DNA from: DASWIG01 sp965371445
GTDB taxonomy: Bacteria > Acidobacteriota > Thermoanaerobaculia > Multivoradales > J023
Reading direction: 5' to 3'
Assembly (NCBI GenBank): GCA_965371445.1
Contig: CBDUYN010000017.1
Coordinates: 1 to 64,000, forward strand
DNA length: 64,000 nucleotides
Part shown: piece after piece, positions 25,524 through 35,151 of the stretch
Numbering within the stretch: the stretch's first letter is position 1
Layout of the letters: every line of letters begins with the position of its first letter
Position numbers and translations under genes: made by a program
The notes under the pieces: generated by a model
Told to the model about the DNA's origin: nothing
Databases searched by the model: none
The model's input: the letters and a program-made list of their open reading frames with translations, nothing else

Positions 25524-28500
25524 TCACTCCGGATCCCCATCTGTATCCTCGGGGAAATCTGAAGAGAAATCTACTTCTTCCATCGCCGGATGTTTTTCTT
25601 TGTCAAAAGGTGGCATCTGTGGATCCGGCACGCCTAGAGATTGAAGCAAGGCGTGGGCCTTGGTCAACCCCCAGTGGTAGGCAAAAGGCGGCCCGTCGCA
25701 CCAGGCCAGCCGAAACGCGGTCTCGGCGGCTTCGACAGCCATCGGTTTGTCGACTGCGCTTTCTATTCCTGCAAGCACGTTTCTGGCATCCGCGTGCAAC
25801 AAGGTGAAGGGGCCGCGTTCGACCGGTTCCCAGACGTCTTCCAGGAGCTCGCGGGAGGTGTCGCTCGCGCCCCGTCGGCGCGAGACTTCAGCGAGGGAGA
25901 TCAAGGACAGCACCTCGCCCTCAATGTCGTTGACGGCCCGAGCTCTGGACAGGGTTTGGCGCAACTGTTCGTCGGCCCGCTTCAGGTCGCCAAGCTCCAT
26001 CAGCGAGCAGGCCTGTAGGCGCAGTATCTGAATGACCTGGGCTTCTAGGCGAAAGTAAGAGGGTGTTGCCTTCATCGCTTCCAGGGCGCGCCCGGAAAGA
26101 GCGGCGGCCACCTCCGGCTTGCCAAGCAAAAGCGCGCACTCGGCAAGAGAGCTGTCGATGGCCGGAGCCAAATGCACCGGATCCGGTGAGCGCCTGAGAA
26201 TATGCTGGGCGAGCTTCACCTTTCCACGTGTCATGAAGAGGATCCCAAGAAGCCGTAGGTCGCCAGAGAATCTGTCGCTGCCGAGTTTCTTGTTTATGTT
26301 TGCCACCCGGCGGGCGCTTTCCTCCGCCCTGCGGAGCGAACCGATGGCGAGATCCGACCGGCTCAAGTCACCCAAGGCATATCCTATGGAGCTCAACTCG
26401 TCGGCATCTTCGCAATCCTGAATCAGTCGCCGGAACATCATGCCGGCATGGGCTAGCTGCCCGTTCGCTCGATAAGCGGTGGCGAGTCGATACATCACCT
26501 CGAATCGCTGGCCGCTCTTTTCGAGCGGCGGAGGGTGATCCGTTCCCGAGGGGAAGAACAGCTCCAGGAGGTGGACCGCCTGATGACTGTTCAGATGTTC
26601 CAGGATAGTATCGTCAATGCGAGTGTAGAATACGTGCCAGGCCTCGACAAAGCGTCCAAGGTGGATCAGAGAATGGCACAGCTCGACAGCTGGAGTCAGC
26701 ATCTCAGGGTTGACGACTTGATATTGGTAGATGGCCGGTATAGATTCAAAATGTGCTCGTAAGTCTTCGTAGACGTCGTGCCTGTCGCCGCTGCCCAAGC
26801 CGCACCAGATGACGCCTCGGACCAACGGATGCATGTCATAATGGTTCGAATTGCGATCCCAGCCCACCAGCCCGCGGTCTTCAAGGTCGGCGAGAGCGTG
26901 GTCGAGATCTTCTTCACCGCCCAGCGACCTTGCCGTGGCCACGAGGACGGCTCTCAGTGTGTCGTAGTGTGCAGGCATGCGGAACGCGGCTATCGTCTGC
27001 GCCACGCGGTTTGACGTACTGGAGAGGCTGCGCAATGCGAACGATAGGACATGAGATCTGACCTGTACCATGGTCAGCCCGGCAGGGTTGAAGTCGGGAT
27101 GGTCCGCCAGCCATCGGTTGAAGTTTCCTGGTGCCTGCCGGTAGCACGCCACCTCCCCGGCTAATGCGCGGATGACCAGCGGATGATGTTCGACAAGGTC
27201 CAGGATCGGATAAATTTCGTGCCCGGCACCCTGAATACGCAGTGACCGCCACAGTTTCAACGAATCTGAGCCGCGTAGCCCCTTGAGGAAGTAGGGGGTG
27301 CTTCCCGGGGTCGGATGCCCGGTGAAAGGATCCTGCAATTCGGCTGGATACAGGCGTGAGGTAACGAGGAGTCTGGAAGCTCGAACGTGAAGGAGTCTGC
27401 GCAAGAAAGCTCCGGCTCGCGGATCTTGGGCCTTGCGTAGGCGGTGCTGTCCGACGAAAGAATCCGCGGCACTGGCTGGCAAATCCATCGTCTCTGCTAC
27501 GAAATTGGCCGTCTTCTGGTCGAGATCGTCGTCCATCATGCGTGCCGCATCCAGGCGGGCGTAGGCGATCATGATTCGTTCCAGGCCATCGAGGACGACC
27601 AGGAACGGCCGCTGGTCGAGAATCTCCAAAAGCTGCTCTTCACGCTCGTGTTGAGACATCCTTCGGACATCTGTGGCGCTGCGGCCCAAGGCGTACGCCA
27701 GGGCTTGGATGACGAATCTCTCGAAGGTCGCACCGTGCTCGTAGAAGCTCCACCACAGTCGCCCGGCAAGAGGTCGCATCTTGGAAGAGGCAACCTCCCT
27801 AAGCCACTTCCAGGCGAGGGCACTCTTGCCCATGCCGCCGATCGCGATCATGTTGAGGATGCGAGCCTGGAAGTTCTCTCCGTCAGGGTTGCTCACCCAA
27901 TCGGTCAACAGGTCAAGCTCGGCATTTCGGCCTACCAGGTCCCGAGTCTGCAGCAGAGTATAGCGATGGGCGAGGTACGGCTCCGGCGGCGAAGGTAGGG
28001 GGGCGCGCTCGATACGGGTGCCGGCGGCTCGGCTGCCGCTCTGGGTGACACCGCGTTCCGACATCTCAGATGCTGACCAAGGAGCTCCCTGCAACGGATC
28101 TTGAGTAAAGACGACGTGTGTCCCGGGATGGGCAAAGACGCTGAAGGCGAGCCACGCGGGGCCATCAGGTGCGAGGTTTCTTACTTTTTGGCGAGCCGCC
28201 CAGACCGCCTCCCCAATCGTTTCTCCTTCTTCGAGCGCGTGATAGAAGGCACCTGCAAATTCATAGGCCAGGTTGTCGTTGATTAACCATTGAGGGCCGA
28301 TGAAGCAGCCGCAGCCACAGCGCCGGGCCCAGCGGTCGGCCCAGCCCCCGAGTCCGGTCAAGGACCATCCAAGGCGGGCGACTCGGCAGGCGTTCAAGAA
28401 CACGAGAGGGCGATTGGAACCGATCCGGGCAGCGATAGGACCGTGGAGGTCGGCGGCTCGGAAAGACCGACCGCCGGGTAGCAGGATGGCCGACTCGTTG

Positions 28501-29231
28501 GGTAGACCCTGCACGAGCTCGCCGTGACTTACGACGTGCAACAGCCCGAGGCCAGAGGTCTTTAACAACCTCTCGACGTTTTCGTAGGTGGCGATCGATG
28601 GGCTGACGTCGTGGCTACGAGGTTGCGACTGTGCCAGGTCGGCGATCAACGCGCGCTCCTTGGCCACAAAGGGCAGACTCCCGAGCTCCTGCGACTCGCC
28701 TCCTTCGACACAAGCGATCTTTGCGGCAGAGATCGTGTCGGGAGGCGCCTTGGCGCCGGCCAGCCAGCGCGTCAACCGGTACCTGGCGCAGAGGAAATCG
28801 TCGTCGATGATCTCTTCCGGGCGAGTGTCGTCGTAGGGCTTGACGAGCTCCCAGGGAATCCAGGGCTCGTCGGAGACGATGAGCAGCGTCTTGACACACG
28901 TCCGAAGCTCGCGATACAGCTCATGCATCGCTGTTGGGAAAAGCTCGTCATAGAGATCGTGGCCGACGCCTTCCAGCTTGCCTTGGATCTCGTGGCTCAG
29001 GAGCGGCGTGCCGTCAATGTCGAGTCCCTGGTGTAGTAGCTCGATCTTCTTGAACAACGCCGTCTGATAGGCGTCGGGTGGCCCTGCGAAGGCTTTACCA
29101 GAAATCGAGACGGGGTCGAGATCCAACACCCCGCTGGGCGAATCCAGAACGTAGGTCAAGGACGTTCTGCCTTGAGCGTGTTCGGTTCGGACCCGGATCT
29201 CGAGGTCCGCCGCGAACGCCGAATCCGTCAT
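25524..29231 (-). CDS. CHAT protease - STAND NTPase - helical repeat protein (NLR-like)
   Basis: The protein has 1235 residues. The shared N-terminal module and CHAT core come first: DLEIRVRT at 9, SDEPWIPWE at 120-128, His236 in LHVVSHGE, Cys282 in LVFLNACRVAR. A STAND/NB-ARC-type NTPase follows with VGRNAEL (433), Walker A GGMGKS (465-470), Walker B FLVVLDGLE (543-551), the sensor LLVTSR (621) and a winged-helix MHPLV motif (800). The C-terminal 400 residues are TPR-like helices. This is the effector-NTPase-sensor order of animal and bacterial NLR proteins, with a protease as effector. Binding of a trigger by the repeats would oligomerise the NTPase and activate CHAT. The ATG at 29231 follows AAGGAG. 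GC of the C-terminal half looks lower than neighbours. Confidence 0.9.
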   Translation of the reverse strand: MTDSAFAADLEIRVRTEHAQGRTSLTYVLDSPSGVLDLDPVSISGKAFAGPPDAYQTALFKKIELLHQGLDIDGTPLLSHEIQGKLEGVGHDLYDELFPTAMHELYRELRTCVKTLLIVSDEPWIPWELVKPYDDTRPEEIIDDDFLCARYRLTRWLAGAKAPPDTISAAKIACVEGGESQELGSLPFVAKERALIADLAQSQPRSHDVSPSIATYENVERLLKTSGLGLLHVVSHGELVQGLPNESAILLPGGRSFRAADLHGPIAARIGSNRPLVFLNACRVARLGWSLTGLGGWADRWARRCGCGCFIGPQWLINDNLAYEFAGAFYHALEEGETIGEAVWAARQKVRNLAPDGPAWLAFSVFAHPGTHVVFTQDPLQGAPWSASEMSERGVTQSGSRAAGTRIERAPLPSPPEPYLAHRYTLLQTRDLVGRNAELDLLTDWVSNPDGENFQARILNMIAIGGMGKSALAWKWLREVASSKMRPLAGRLWWSFYEHGATFERFVIQALAYALGRSATDVRRMSQHEREEQLLEILDQRPFLVVLDGLERIMIAYARLDAARMMDDDLDQKTANFVAETMDLPASAADSFVGQHRLRKAQDPRAGAFLRRLLHVRASRLLVTSRLYPAELQDPFTGHPTPGSTPYFLKGLRGSDSLKLWRSLRIQGAGHEIYPILDLVEHHPLVIRALAGEVACYRQAPGNFNRWLADHPDFNPAGLTMVQVRSHVLSFALRSLSSTSNRVAQTIAAFRMPAHYDTLRAVLVATARSLGGEEDLDHALADLEDRGLVGWDRNSNHYDMHPLVRGVIWCGLGSGDRHDVYEDLRAHFESIPAIYQYQVVNPEMLTPAVELCHSLIHLGRFVEAWHVFYTRIDDTILEHLNSHQAVHLLELFFPSGTDHPPPLEKSGQRFEVMYRLATAYRANGQLAHAGMMFRRLIQDCEDADELSSIGYALGDLSRSDLAIGSLRRAEESARRVANINKKLGSDRFSGDLRLLGILFMTRGKVKLAQHILRRSPDPVHLAPAIDSSLAECALLLGKPEVAAALSGRALEAMKATPSYFRLEAQVIQILRLQACSLMELGDLKRADEQLRQTLSRARAVNDIEGEVLSLISLAEVSRRRGASDTSRELLEDVWEPVERGPFTLLHADARNVLAGIESAVDKPMAVEAAETAFRLAWCDGPPFAYHWGLTKAHALLQSLGVPDPQMPPFDKEKHPAMEEVDFSSDFPEDTDGDPE

Positions 29232-29493
29232 CTCCGGCTCCTTGCCTCCGGCCGGCAACCTGCGATCGCCTGCACCAGTCGCCGTTTCTGGTTGGCCGCC
29301 GCGCGGCGAATCGCGTCAGGCGAATCAGGGCTTCCATCGTGCATCGTTGAAGGGGGATGCTCCTACGGAGCGGGGGGCATCGCAGGCGTTGGCTTGCCCG
29401 AGCCGGGCCTTGGGTGGGCAGGAGGCGTCATGACGGGATTCTATCAGCGATTCGGCGACAAGACACACAGGGCATCGTGAATACAGAGCCGTC
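29232..29493. other. Intergenic region upstream of the CHAT-STAND operon
   Basis: No gene is supported in these 262 bases. They contain GCTCCTACGGAGC (29369-29381), a small hairpin, and must hold either the promoter of the minus-strand run starting at 29231 or readthrough from the TPR gene at 29494-31836. No clear promoter was identified. Confidence 0.3.
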
Positions 29494-31836
29494 TCACATC
29501 GTGACAAAGGGCATAACCAACTCGGCGTCCGGCTCCTCCCCCATCTCCTCGACGGCACGCAGGTAGTGCCCGAGAGCCAGAAGAGCCCACTCGCGCACAG
29601 GCTCAGGCCCTTCAGGGTCACAGGCGGCAAGAAGGCTCACCGCCTCCCGGGCGAAGACGAGGGCCTCGTCCGGACGTCCGAGCTTCAGGAGCAGGTGCGC
29701 CAGGTTGCTCCGCGCCATGGCCAGTTGGGGCGCGAGGTAGTCGTATCCGTCGACCGCGCGCTCGAGCAGCCGGACGGCTTCTCGGTCGTAGGGCTCGGCC
29801 TCGCTGTGCCGTCCCTTGGCGACGAGGGCTTTTCCCAGGTTCACCAGGCTTCGGGCCAGGTCGACGTCAAAGGCGCCGGGGAATTCTTCCGCGAGCCCGC
29901 GGCGGTGGGTCACGGCTTCTTCAAAGAGCGCGAGGACCTCGTCCGGATCGCCGTCGACGTCGTCGAGGATCGTTCCCAAGTTGTGAAGGCTCTCGGCCAG
30001 GTTGGGACGCAGAGCCGGATCTTCCCGTTCCAGGGCTCGGTAGAGGTCCGAGCTTTCCCGGGCGGGCGAGAGAGCCTCTTCGGAGCGATCGTCCCGAAAG
30101 AGATGGAGGCCGAGATTGCTCAAGGCGCCGGCCAATTGAGCCCGGAAGCGCTCAGGACGAGCCGCCGCCAGCTCCCGGTAGATCTCCACCGCCCGCCCGG
30201 TGGACGCCGCCGCTTCGCCCGGGCGTCCCTGAGCGGCGAGATGACCGGCATAGTTGGCCAGCACGGAGGCGACCTCTTCCCGAAACGCCCCAGAGTGCGC
30301 CGTCTCCAACCGCTCGAAAAGCTCCAGCGACTCACGGGCCGAGGATTCCGCCTCCTGGAAGGAGCCCGCCCTGTGGAGCCTGGCACCGACGACGTCGAGA
30401 GCCGCCGCCAGGTCCCACCTGCGATGGCTCGACTCCGGCGCACGTCCGCGCAAGAGGGCGACGGCGCGCCGGGCGTCTTCCAGGGCTCCGGCCCAGTCTC
30501 CGAGGTCCTCCGACGCCTGGCTCCGGCGTATCCACGCCCAGGCGAGATCGCGTTCCAAGTCAGAGCGGCCCGCATCGACAAATCCGCTCAGAAGCCTCAC
30601 TGCCTCATGGCTCGCCTCCAGCGCCTCCCGCGGCCGGCCGAGCGTTTGCAGCTGGTCGCTCAGAGTGTCGAGGCTTCTCGCGAGAAGCGGACCGTAGAGC
30701 GCCGGATGCCCCGCCTCGAGCCCGCGATAGAGACGCGTCGCTTCCTCGATCCTCCGCACGGCCTCCTCCGTTGGGTGCCGTCCGGCCTCGAAACCGCTTC
30801 GAAAAAGCGTCCAGGCGAGCTGAGCGTCGAAGGAGCTGCGTTCGACGGCCAGCGTCCGGTAGATGTCCGTCGCCTCGTCGACCCATTGACGGGCTCCCTC
30901 GTTGTCATGGAGGTTCGACAGCACGCTCGCCAGGTTGTCTAGCGCCAGGGCAAGGTCGGCTTCGAAGGCCGTCCGCTGCTTCGCCACCAGCTCTCGCCGG
31001 AGCTCGACCGCTTTTTGCAGCACCGGCAGGGCTTCCTCGTAACGTTCCGAGTCGTTCAACTGATTCCCCAGGACGGCGAGGGCGTTGGCGTACTCGTGCT
31101 TCTGATAGGCGTCGAGACGATGCCGTCGATAGAGGTGGACGGCCTCTTCCGCCGTGGCGAGAGCCTCCGGGGAGCGGTCCAGGTCGCTGAGGCAGCCGCA
31201 GAGGTTGGCGAGGGCGTTGGCCAGTTCGACCTCCCCGTCGGCTCCGTCGACGAGCCGGCGGCGGAGGGCGACGGCCTCCTCAGCGGCCTGGAGAGCTTCC
31301 TCCCGGTGCCCCGACCACGTTCGCAGGATGCTTATGTTGACCAGGCAGGAGGTGACCTCGACCTTGGCGTCCCTGGCGCGATATTCGGCGAGGGCCTCCT
31401 CGAGCAACACGAGGCCTTCGCTCCAGCGGCCCGCTTTCCCAAGGTCCCAACCCAGGTTGTGGGCGAGAGCCGTGATCGCCGGCCGCTCTTCTTCTCCCGG
31501 CGCAGACTTGGACGAACGGTAGTGCGCGAGCAAGATCTCCTTGGTGGCGATCGACGCTTCCCGGAGAGGCAGGGTCAGGTCGTAACGCTTCTCTTCGTCC
31601 CACTCTCGGACGAGGCGTTCGGCAATCTCGACGGAACCTTCTTGCGCCAGTCGCTCGGCGAGCACCTTTCCGATCGGGTCTCCGGTTTCGACGGCTACGT
31701 CGGCGGCCGGCTTCGCGAGCTCGTCGAGCCGTCCCTCGAAGGCTTGGACGAGGAGCTGACGACGCTCCGGGCGACGATGAGCCAGACGCGCGAGGTGGGT
31801 CAGAGCGCTCCGATGGGATTCACGGAAAAAAGTCAT
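29494..31836 (-). CDS. Large TPR protein with a conserved N-terminal domain
   Basis: The 780-residue protein has an N-terminal domain of about 95 residues (ALTHLARLAHRRPERRQLL, DVAVETGDPIGKVLAERL, DLTLPLREASIATKEILL) that recurs in the TPR genes at 36866 and 36700. The rest is about 14 TPR units of the type ALANL-x(3)-L, EALATAEEAVHLYR and ARPERFRAQLAGALSNLG. No enzymatic domain is visible, so it is probably a scaffold or sensor. It starts 119 bases from the divergent CHAT-STAND gene at 31956 and lies upstream of the CHAT-STAND-repeat gene, suggesting a shared system. The ATG at 31836 has GGAGAA about 11 bases upstream. Confidence 0.82.
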   Translation of the reverse strand: MTFFRESHRSALTHLARLAHRRPERRQLLVQAFEGRLDELAKPAADVAVETGDPIGKVLAERLAQEGSVEIAERLVREWDEEKRYDLTLPLREASIATKEILLAHYRSSKSAPGEEERPAITALAHNLGWDLGKAGRWSEGLVLLEEALAEYRARDAKVEVTSCLVNISILRTWSGHREEALQAAEEAVALRRRLVDGADGEVELANALANLCGCLSDLDRSPEALATAEEAVHLYRRHRLDAYQKHEYANALAVLGNQLNDSERYEEALPVLQKAVELRRELVAKQRTAFEADLALALDNLASVLSNLHDNEGARQWVDEATDIYRTLAVERSSFDAQLAWTLFRSGFEAGRHPTEEAVRRIEEATRLYRGLEAGHPALYGPLLARSLDTLSDQLQTLGRPREALEASHEAVRLLSGFVDAGRSDLERDLAWAWIRRSQASEDLGDWAGALEDARRAVALLRGRAPESSHRRWDLAAALDVVGARLHRAGSFQEAESSARESLELFERLETAHSGAFREEVASVLANYAGHLAAQGRPGEAAASTGRAVEIYRELAAARPERFRAQLAGALSNLGLHLFRDDRSEEALSPARESSDLYRALEREDPALRPNLAESLHNLGTILDDVDGDPDEVLALFEEAVTHRRGLAEEFPGAFDVDLARSLVNLGKALVAKGRHSEAEPYDREAVRLLERAVDGYDYLAPQLAMARSNLAHLLLKLGRPDEALVFAREAVSLLAACDPEGPEPVREWALLALGHYLRAVEEMGEEPDAELVMPFVTM

Positions 31837-31955
31837 TCGCGCGTTTCTCCAGTGGACTTGCGAGCAAGACTATAACTGCCACCGCTTCGGCGATACACTG
31901 GCCGCAACGAGAAGGTCCCGTCGCAGATGATCCCAGAGCCCATCGGGAGGAGCCT

Positions 31956-34274
31956 TTGACGCAACCTGACGAGCGACCCAAGCCCCCGGTCGAACCCGTC
32001 GATCTGGTCCTGCGGGTGTCCACTCGCTGGGACGGCGGCGACCGGATCCTGGAATACCGCCTCCACTCTCCGTCCGGCGCCGCCCGAGGGCTTTCCGGGA
32101 AGGCGCACCGCAGCCGACCCCTGGGAGCGCCGGACGCCTTCCGGCAGGATCTCGTCAAGGAGCTCGAAAGGCTCCGCGGCGGAGTCGGTGCCCGGGAAGC
32201 AGTCCTCCTCCGTGACGAGGTCCACGACACCCTGGCGGACATCGGCCACTGGCTCTACCAACGCCTGTTCTCCAAGTCGATGCAGGAGGCCTATCGCGGC
32301 TTCCGCGACCAGATCCGGACGCTGCTTGTCGTCTCCGACGAGCCCTGGATTCCCTGGGAGATCGTCCGGCCTTTCGGCGACCGCGACGACGACTTCTTCT
32401 GTATGCAGTTCGAGATGGGCCGTTGGCTGGCTGAAGCCGCGGACCCGGTCGTCGTCAAGGGGGTCCGGCAGCTGCTCTGCCTCGCAGTGGGGGAACTGGA
32501 AGACCAGGCGGCCCTGCCCGAGGCGGACGACGAGCCTAAGATCCTCATGGCCTTCGCGGATCACCCCGCCAAGGTCACCGGGCTCGTCCTCCGCAATCCC
32601 GGCTTCGACGAGCTCAAAGGTCGCCTTCGCGACGGTGTCGACCTCCTGCACTTCGCCGGCCACGGCCTGCACCGCGAGTCGTCCGTCGAGGGCGCCGAGA
32701 GCGCCTGGCGTCCTGAGCTGGCGGGGATCGAGCTCGCCGACCGTCCCTTTCTCGCCCGCGACCTCGTCGGCGAGGTCGCGGCTCGGTTGCGGCAGGAGCG
32801 TCCCGTCGTCTTCTTCAACTCCTGCGAGAGCGGACGCCTGGGCTGGGCGCTCACGGGTCTCGGCGGTTGGGCGCAGAGCTGGGTCGAGGACTGCGGCGCC
32901 AGCGCCTTCCTCGCTCCGTTCCTGTCGGTCAACGACACGGCGGCTCACGAGCTGGCGGCGATCTTTTACCGCGAACTCCGGGAGGGAAGGACGGTGGGCA
33001 ACGCCTTGAGGACCGCCCGCCGCGAGCTCCGCAAGCCCCGGGAGAGAGATGACGCGGCGAAAGACGACGTGGCGTGGCTGGCCTACAGCCTGCACGCCCA
33101 TCCCAACCTGCGGGTCGTGCCTGGCGAGGACGTCCTCGAGACGGTCTCCGTCGAGGTCCCGGATCCGCCTTTGAAGCTCCCCGAGCTGCGCTGGCGTCCG
33201 GACCGCTCGCCGCCCGGCGCCCTGCTGCGGGCGGAGTACGGCGTGGTGCCGTTCCACTTCCGGCAGACGGAGGTGGAGGATCTCGAAGACTGGTGCCGTT
33301 CCGGCGACGACCTCGGCATCCGTCTCTACACCGGCGCTGGCGGCATGGGCAAGACGCGCCTCGCCCTCGAGCTCTGCCAGCGGCTGCGGGCCGACGGCTG
33401 GCAGGCGGGCCTCGTCGAACCCGAGCGTCCGCCCGAGGAGACGTGGCGCGATCTGGTGGAGATCGGGGGGCCGCGGCTCCTGATCGTCGACTATGCGGAG
33501 ACCCGGCGTCCGCTCCTGGTGCCGCTCCTGCGCGAGATCTACCAGGGCGAGGACGACGCTCCGATTCGCGTCCTGCTGCTGGCGCGGGCGGCGCTCGACT
33601 GGTGGGAGCAGCTCAAGACGGAGGGCGACGGCGTCGGCGAGTTGCTGAGTGGTCCGGCGACGCGTTGGTACACGCTCCAGCCCCTGGCGCTTTCGTCCGA
33701 GGACCGGGCCGAGTCTTACAGGATCGCGACGGAAGCGTTCGCGGACCAACTCGACAAACAGGCGCCCGACGACATGCCGGACGACCTCGACGCCGAGCAT
33801 TACCGACGGGCGCTCCTTCTCCACATGAGGGCCCTGGCCACCATCGACGGCGTGCATTTGAAACGCGAGGACGGCGAGGACGGTGTCCTGGACTACGTCC
33901 TCGACCGGGAGCGGCGGTTCTGGCAGAAGCTGGCCGTCGAGCGGGAGCTTGCCAAGGACGTGGCGACCGGGATCGGACGGGCGATGGCGGCGATCACCCT
34001 CGGCGGCGGCGTCGACGGTGAGGAGCAGGCGGTTCTCGCGATGCGCGGGCTGGCGTTCTTCAAGGACGAGAAGGAGAATGTCCTGACGAGGGTCGCGTGG
34101 CTCCTGCGCGAGACCTATCCCGGGGAGAACCGGTGGATCGAGCCGGTGATGCCGGATCTCCTGGGGGAGCACCTCATCATGCGGGAAATGGAGATAGACT
34201 CGACCGAATTGCTGGATCTCGTCCTGGGGCCGGGGGACGAGACGGGCGACGCGGCAACTGAGGCGACGGAATGA
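31956..34274 (+). CDS. CHAT protease - STAND NTPase protein without a repeat domain
   Basis: The 772-residue protein has the shared module (DLVLRVST at 16), SDEPWIPWE at 127-135 and a CHAT core with His236 (LHFAGHG) and Cys290 (VVFFNSCESGR). A compact P-loop NTPase follows: Walker A GAGGMGKT at 460-467, LLIVDYAET as Walker B near 510, and a C-terminal helical region ending PDLLGEHLI. There is no TPR or other sensor domain after it, unlike the gene at 25524. Recognition may therefore depend on a separate protein, such as the divergent TPR protein. The start is TTG at 31956, chosen because GGGAGGAG sits 5 bases upstream and no other start fits. Confidence 0.87.
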   Translation: MTQPDERPKPPVEPVDLVLRVSTRWDGGDRILEYRLHSPSGAARGLSGKAHRSRPLGAPDAFRQDLVKELERLRGGVGAREAVLLRDEVHDTLADIGHWLYQRLFSKSMQEAYRGFRDQIRTLLVVSDEPWIPWEIVRPFGDRDDDFFCMQFEMGRWLAEAADPVVVKGVRQLLCLAVGELEDQAALPEADDEPKILMAFADHPAKVTGLVLRNPGFDELKGRLRDGVDLLHFAGHGLHRESSVEGAESAWRPELAGIELADRPFLARDLVGEVAARLRQERPVVFFNSCESGRLGWALTGLGGWAQSWVEDCGASAFLAPFLSVNDTAAHELAAIFYRELREGRTVGNALRTARRELRKPRERDDAAKDDVAWLAYSLHAHPNLRVVPGEDVLETVSVEVPDPPLKLPELRWRPDRSPPGALLRAEYGVVPFHFRQTEVEDLEDWCRSGDDLGIRLYTGAGGMGKTRLALELCQRLRADGWQAGLVEPERPPEETWRDLVEIGGPRLLIVDYAETRRPLLVPLLREIYQGEDDAPIRVLLLARAALDWWEQLKTEGDGVGELLSGPATRWYTLQPLALSSEDRAESYRIATEAFADQLDKQAPDDMPDDLDAEHYRRALLLHMRALATIDGVHLKREDGEDGVLDYVLDRERRFWQKLAVERELAKDVATGIGRAMAAITLGGGVDGEEQAVLAMRGLAFFKDEKENVLTRVAWLLRETYPGENRWIEPVMPDLLGEHLIMREMEIDSTELLDLVLGPGDETGDAATEATE

Positions 34275-34690
34275 CGAAATACAAAGACAGAGTCGCGGAC
34301 GACCTCGAGAGGGCCTGGGTGAACTTCGAGCCTGATTTGCCCCTTGAACCCCCTCGGCGGAGCTTCCGCACCCGTTTTACGTCGAGCGTCCGGGCAATCC
34401 AACGGCGCTCCTCGCGGGAGCGTTGCTCAGGGTCCCCTGAGCCCGGAGGGCGACCCATGATAGCCTGGGGTGAGGAACGAACCCCAGGTCCGCGGCGTCC
34501 TGGTTGCGGCTGTGGTGACTGAGGAAGACGTCATGGGCATGGACGTCATCTTAGCGCAGGACGCGGGCCGAAGCACCCGGCGTCGCGGGGCCAGCAGGCA
34601 CAGGGTGTAGACCCTGTCGGGGCGTGTCTGGTAGAATCAAGACTGGTTCGTCGCCCGACCCGTGGGGGGCAAAACCGAGAGGAGACGACG
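34275..34690. other. Gene-free region after the CHAT-STAND gene
   Basis: No frame in these 416 bases is convincingly coding; an 83-codon frame beginning at 34271 becomes Arg/Ser-rich and has no recognisable homology. At 34430-34485 there are paired segments GGGTCCCCTGAGCCCGG and CCTGGGG-TGAGG-AACGAACCCCAGG; the latter forms an inverted repeat (CCTGGGG/CCCCAGG at 34464-34488). It could be a dispersed intergenic repeat or a terminator-like structure for the CHAT-STAND gene. A GTGTCTGGTAGAATC at about 34625 could be a promoter -10 region for the following toxin-antitoxin genes. Confidence 0.35.
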
Positions 34691-34759
34691 ATGCAGGCCT
34701 ACCGTGCAGCGGTGGTCGTCGGCGCCACCAGCGAACTTCACATCGCCCCCAGCTCATGA
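34691..34759 (+). CDS. 22-codon ORF translationally coupled to the MNT gene
   Basis: An ATG at 34691, 7 bases after GAGAGGAG, opens 22 codons (MQAYRAAVVVG to APSS) that stop at TGA 34757-34759. The stop overlaps the next ATG as ATGA. The first residues resemble short proteins that start M-x-T-Y-x-A-x-V-x-V and lie ahead of some toxin-antitoxin genes, so it may be a truncated remnant of such a gene. It could also be a leader peptide that helps translate the nucleotidyltransferase. Its strong ribosome site is the main support. Confidence 0.4.
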   Translation: MQAYRAAVVVGATSELHIAPSS

Positions 34760-35151
34760 GAGACCCAGCTCTCGGCCCGCCGTCCGCGGGTGGCTGGGGC
34801 GTCGCCGACCCCCAGAAGCCAGTCGAGCCCGCTTCGGCAGACCTCCCATCTTTCGTCGATCGTGGGCTCCCGGCCAGCTACTGCCACGATCTCGACCGCG
34901 CTGTAGAGATCCTCAGGGAGCTCGGTTGCACCGAGGTCTACCTCTTCGGCTCGCTGGCCCGGGGCGCCGTCCATCCCGGGTCCGACATCGACCTCGCGAT
35001 CCGTGGTTGCCCTCCGAAGCGCTTCTTTCGGGCCGTCGGGCGTCTGCTGACGGCGCTTGAGCACCCGACCGACCTGGTCGACTTGGACTGCGGTGAGGAT
35101 CCCTTCGCCCGCCGCCTCCTCGCCGAAGGGAGCTTGGTCCGCCTTGTCTGA
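34756..35151 (+). CDS. MNT-type minimal nucleotidyltransferase (antitoxin of a HEPN-MNT pair)
   Basis: The 131-residue protein has the nucleotidyltransferase signature GSLARG (65-70) and DIDLAI (77-82), with Asp77 and Asp79 as metal ligands. In HEPN-MNT systems such enzymes adenylylate and silence the HEPN RNase toxin. The ATG at 34756 overlaps the stop of the 22-codon ORF (ATGA), which explains the lack of its own ribosome site. The 3' end overlaps the HEPN start by 8 bases. Since the HEPN gene is frameshifted, this antitoxin may now be an orphan. Confidence 0.83.
   Translation: MRDPALGPPSAGGWGVADPQKPVEPASADLPSFVDRGLPASYCHDLDRAVEILRELGCTEVYLFGSLARGAVHPGSDIDLAIRGCPPKRFFRAVGRLLTALEHPTDLVDLDCGEDPFARRLLAEGSLVRLV

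Noticed and set aside
31833..34172. A 779-codon minus-strand frame opposite the CHAT-STAND gene
   Set aside because: Shadow of a gene with intact CHAT and P-loop motifs; its own text has no recognisable domain.
34271..34522. 83-codon ORF overlapping the end of the CHAT-STAND gene
   Set aside because: The ATG overlaps the stop codon attractively, but the product turns into Arg/Ser/Pro-rich text with no plausible fold.
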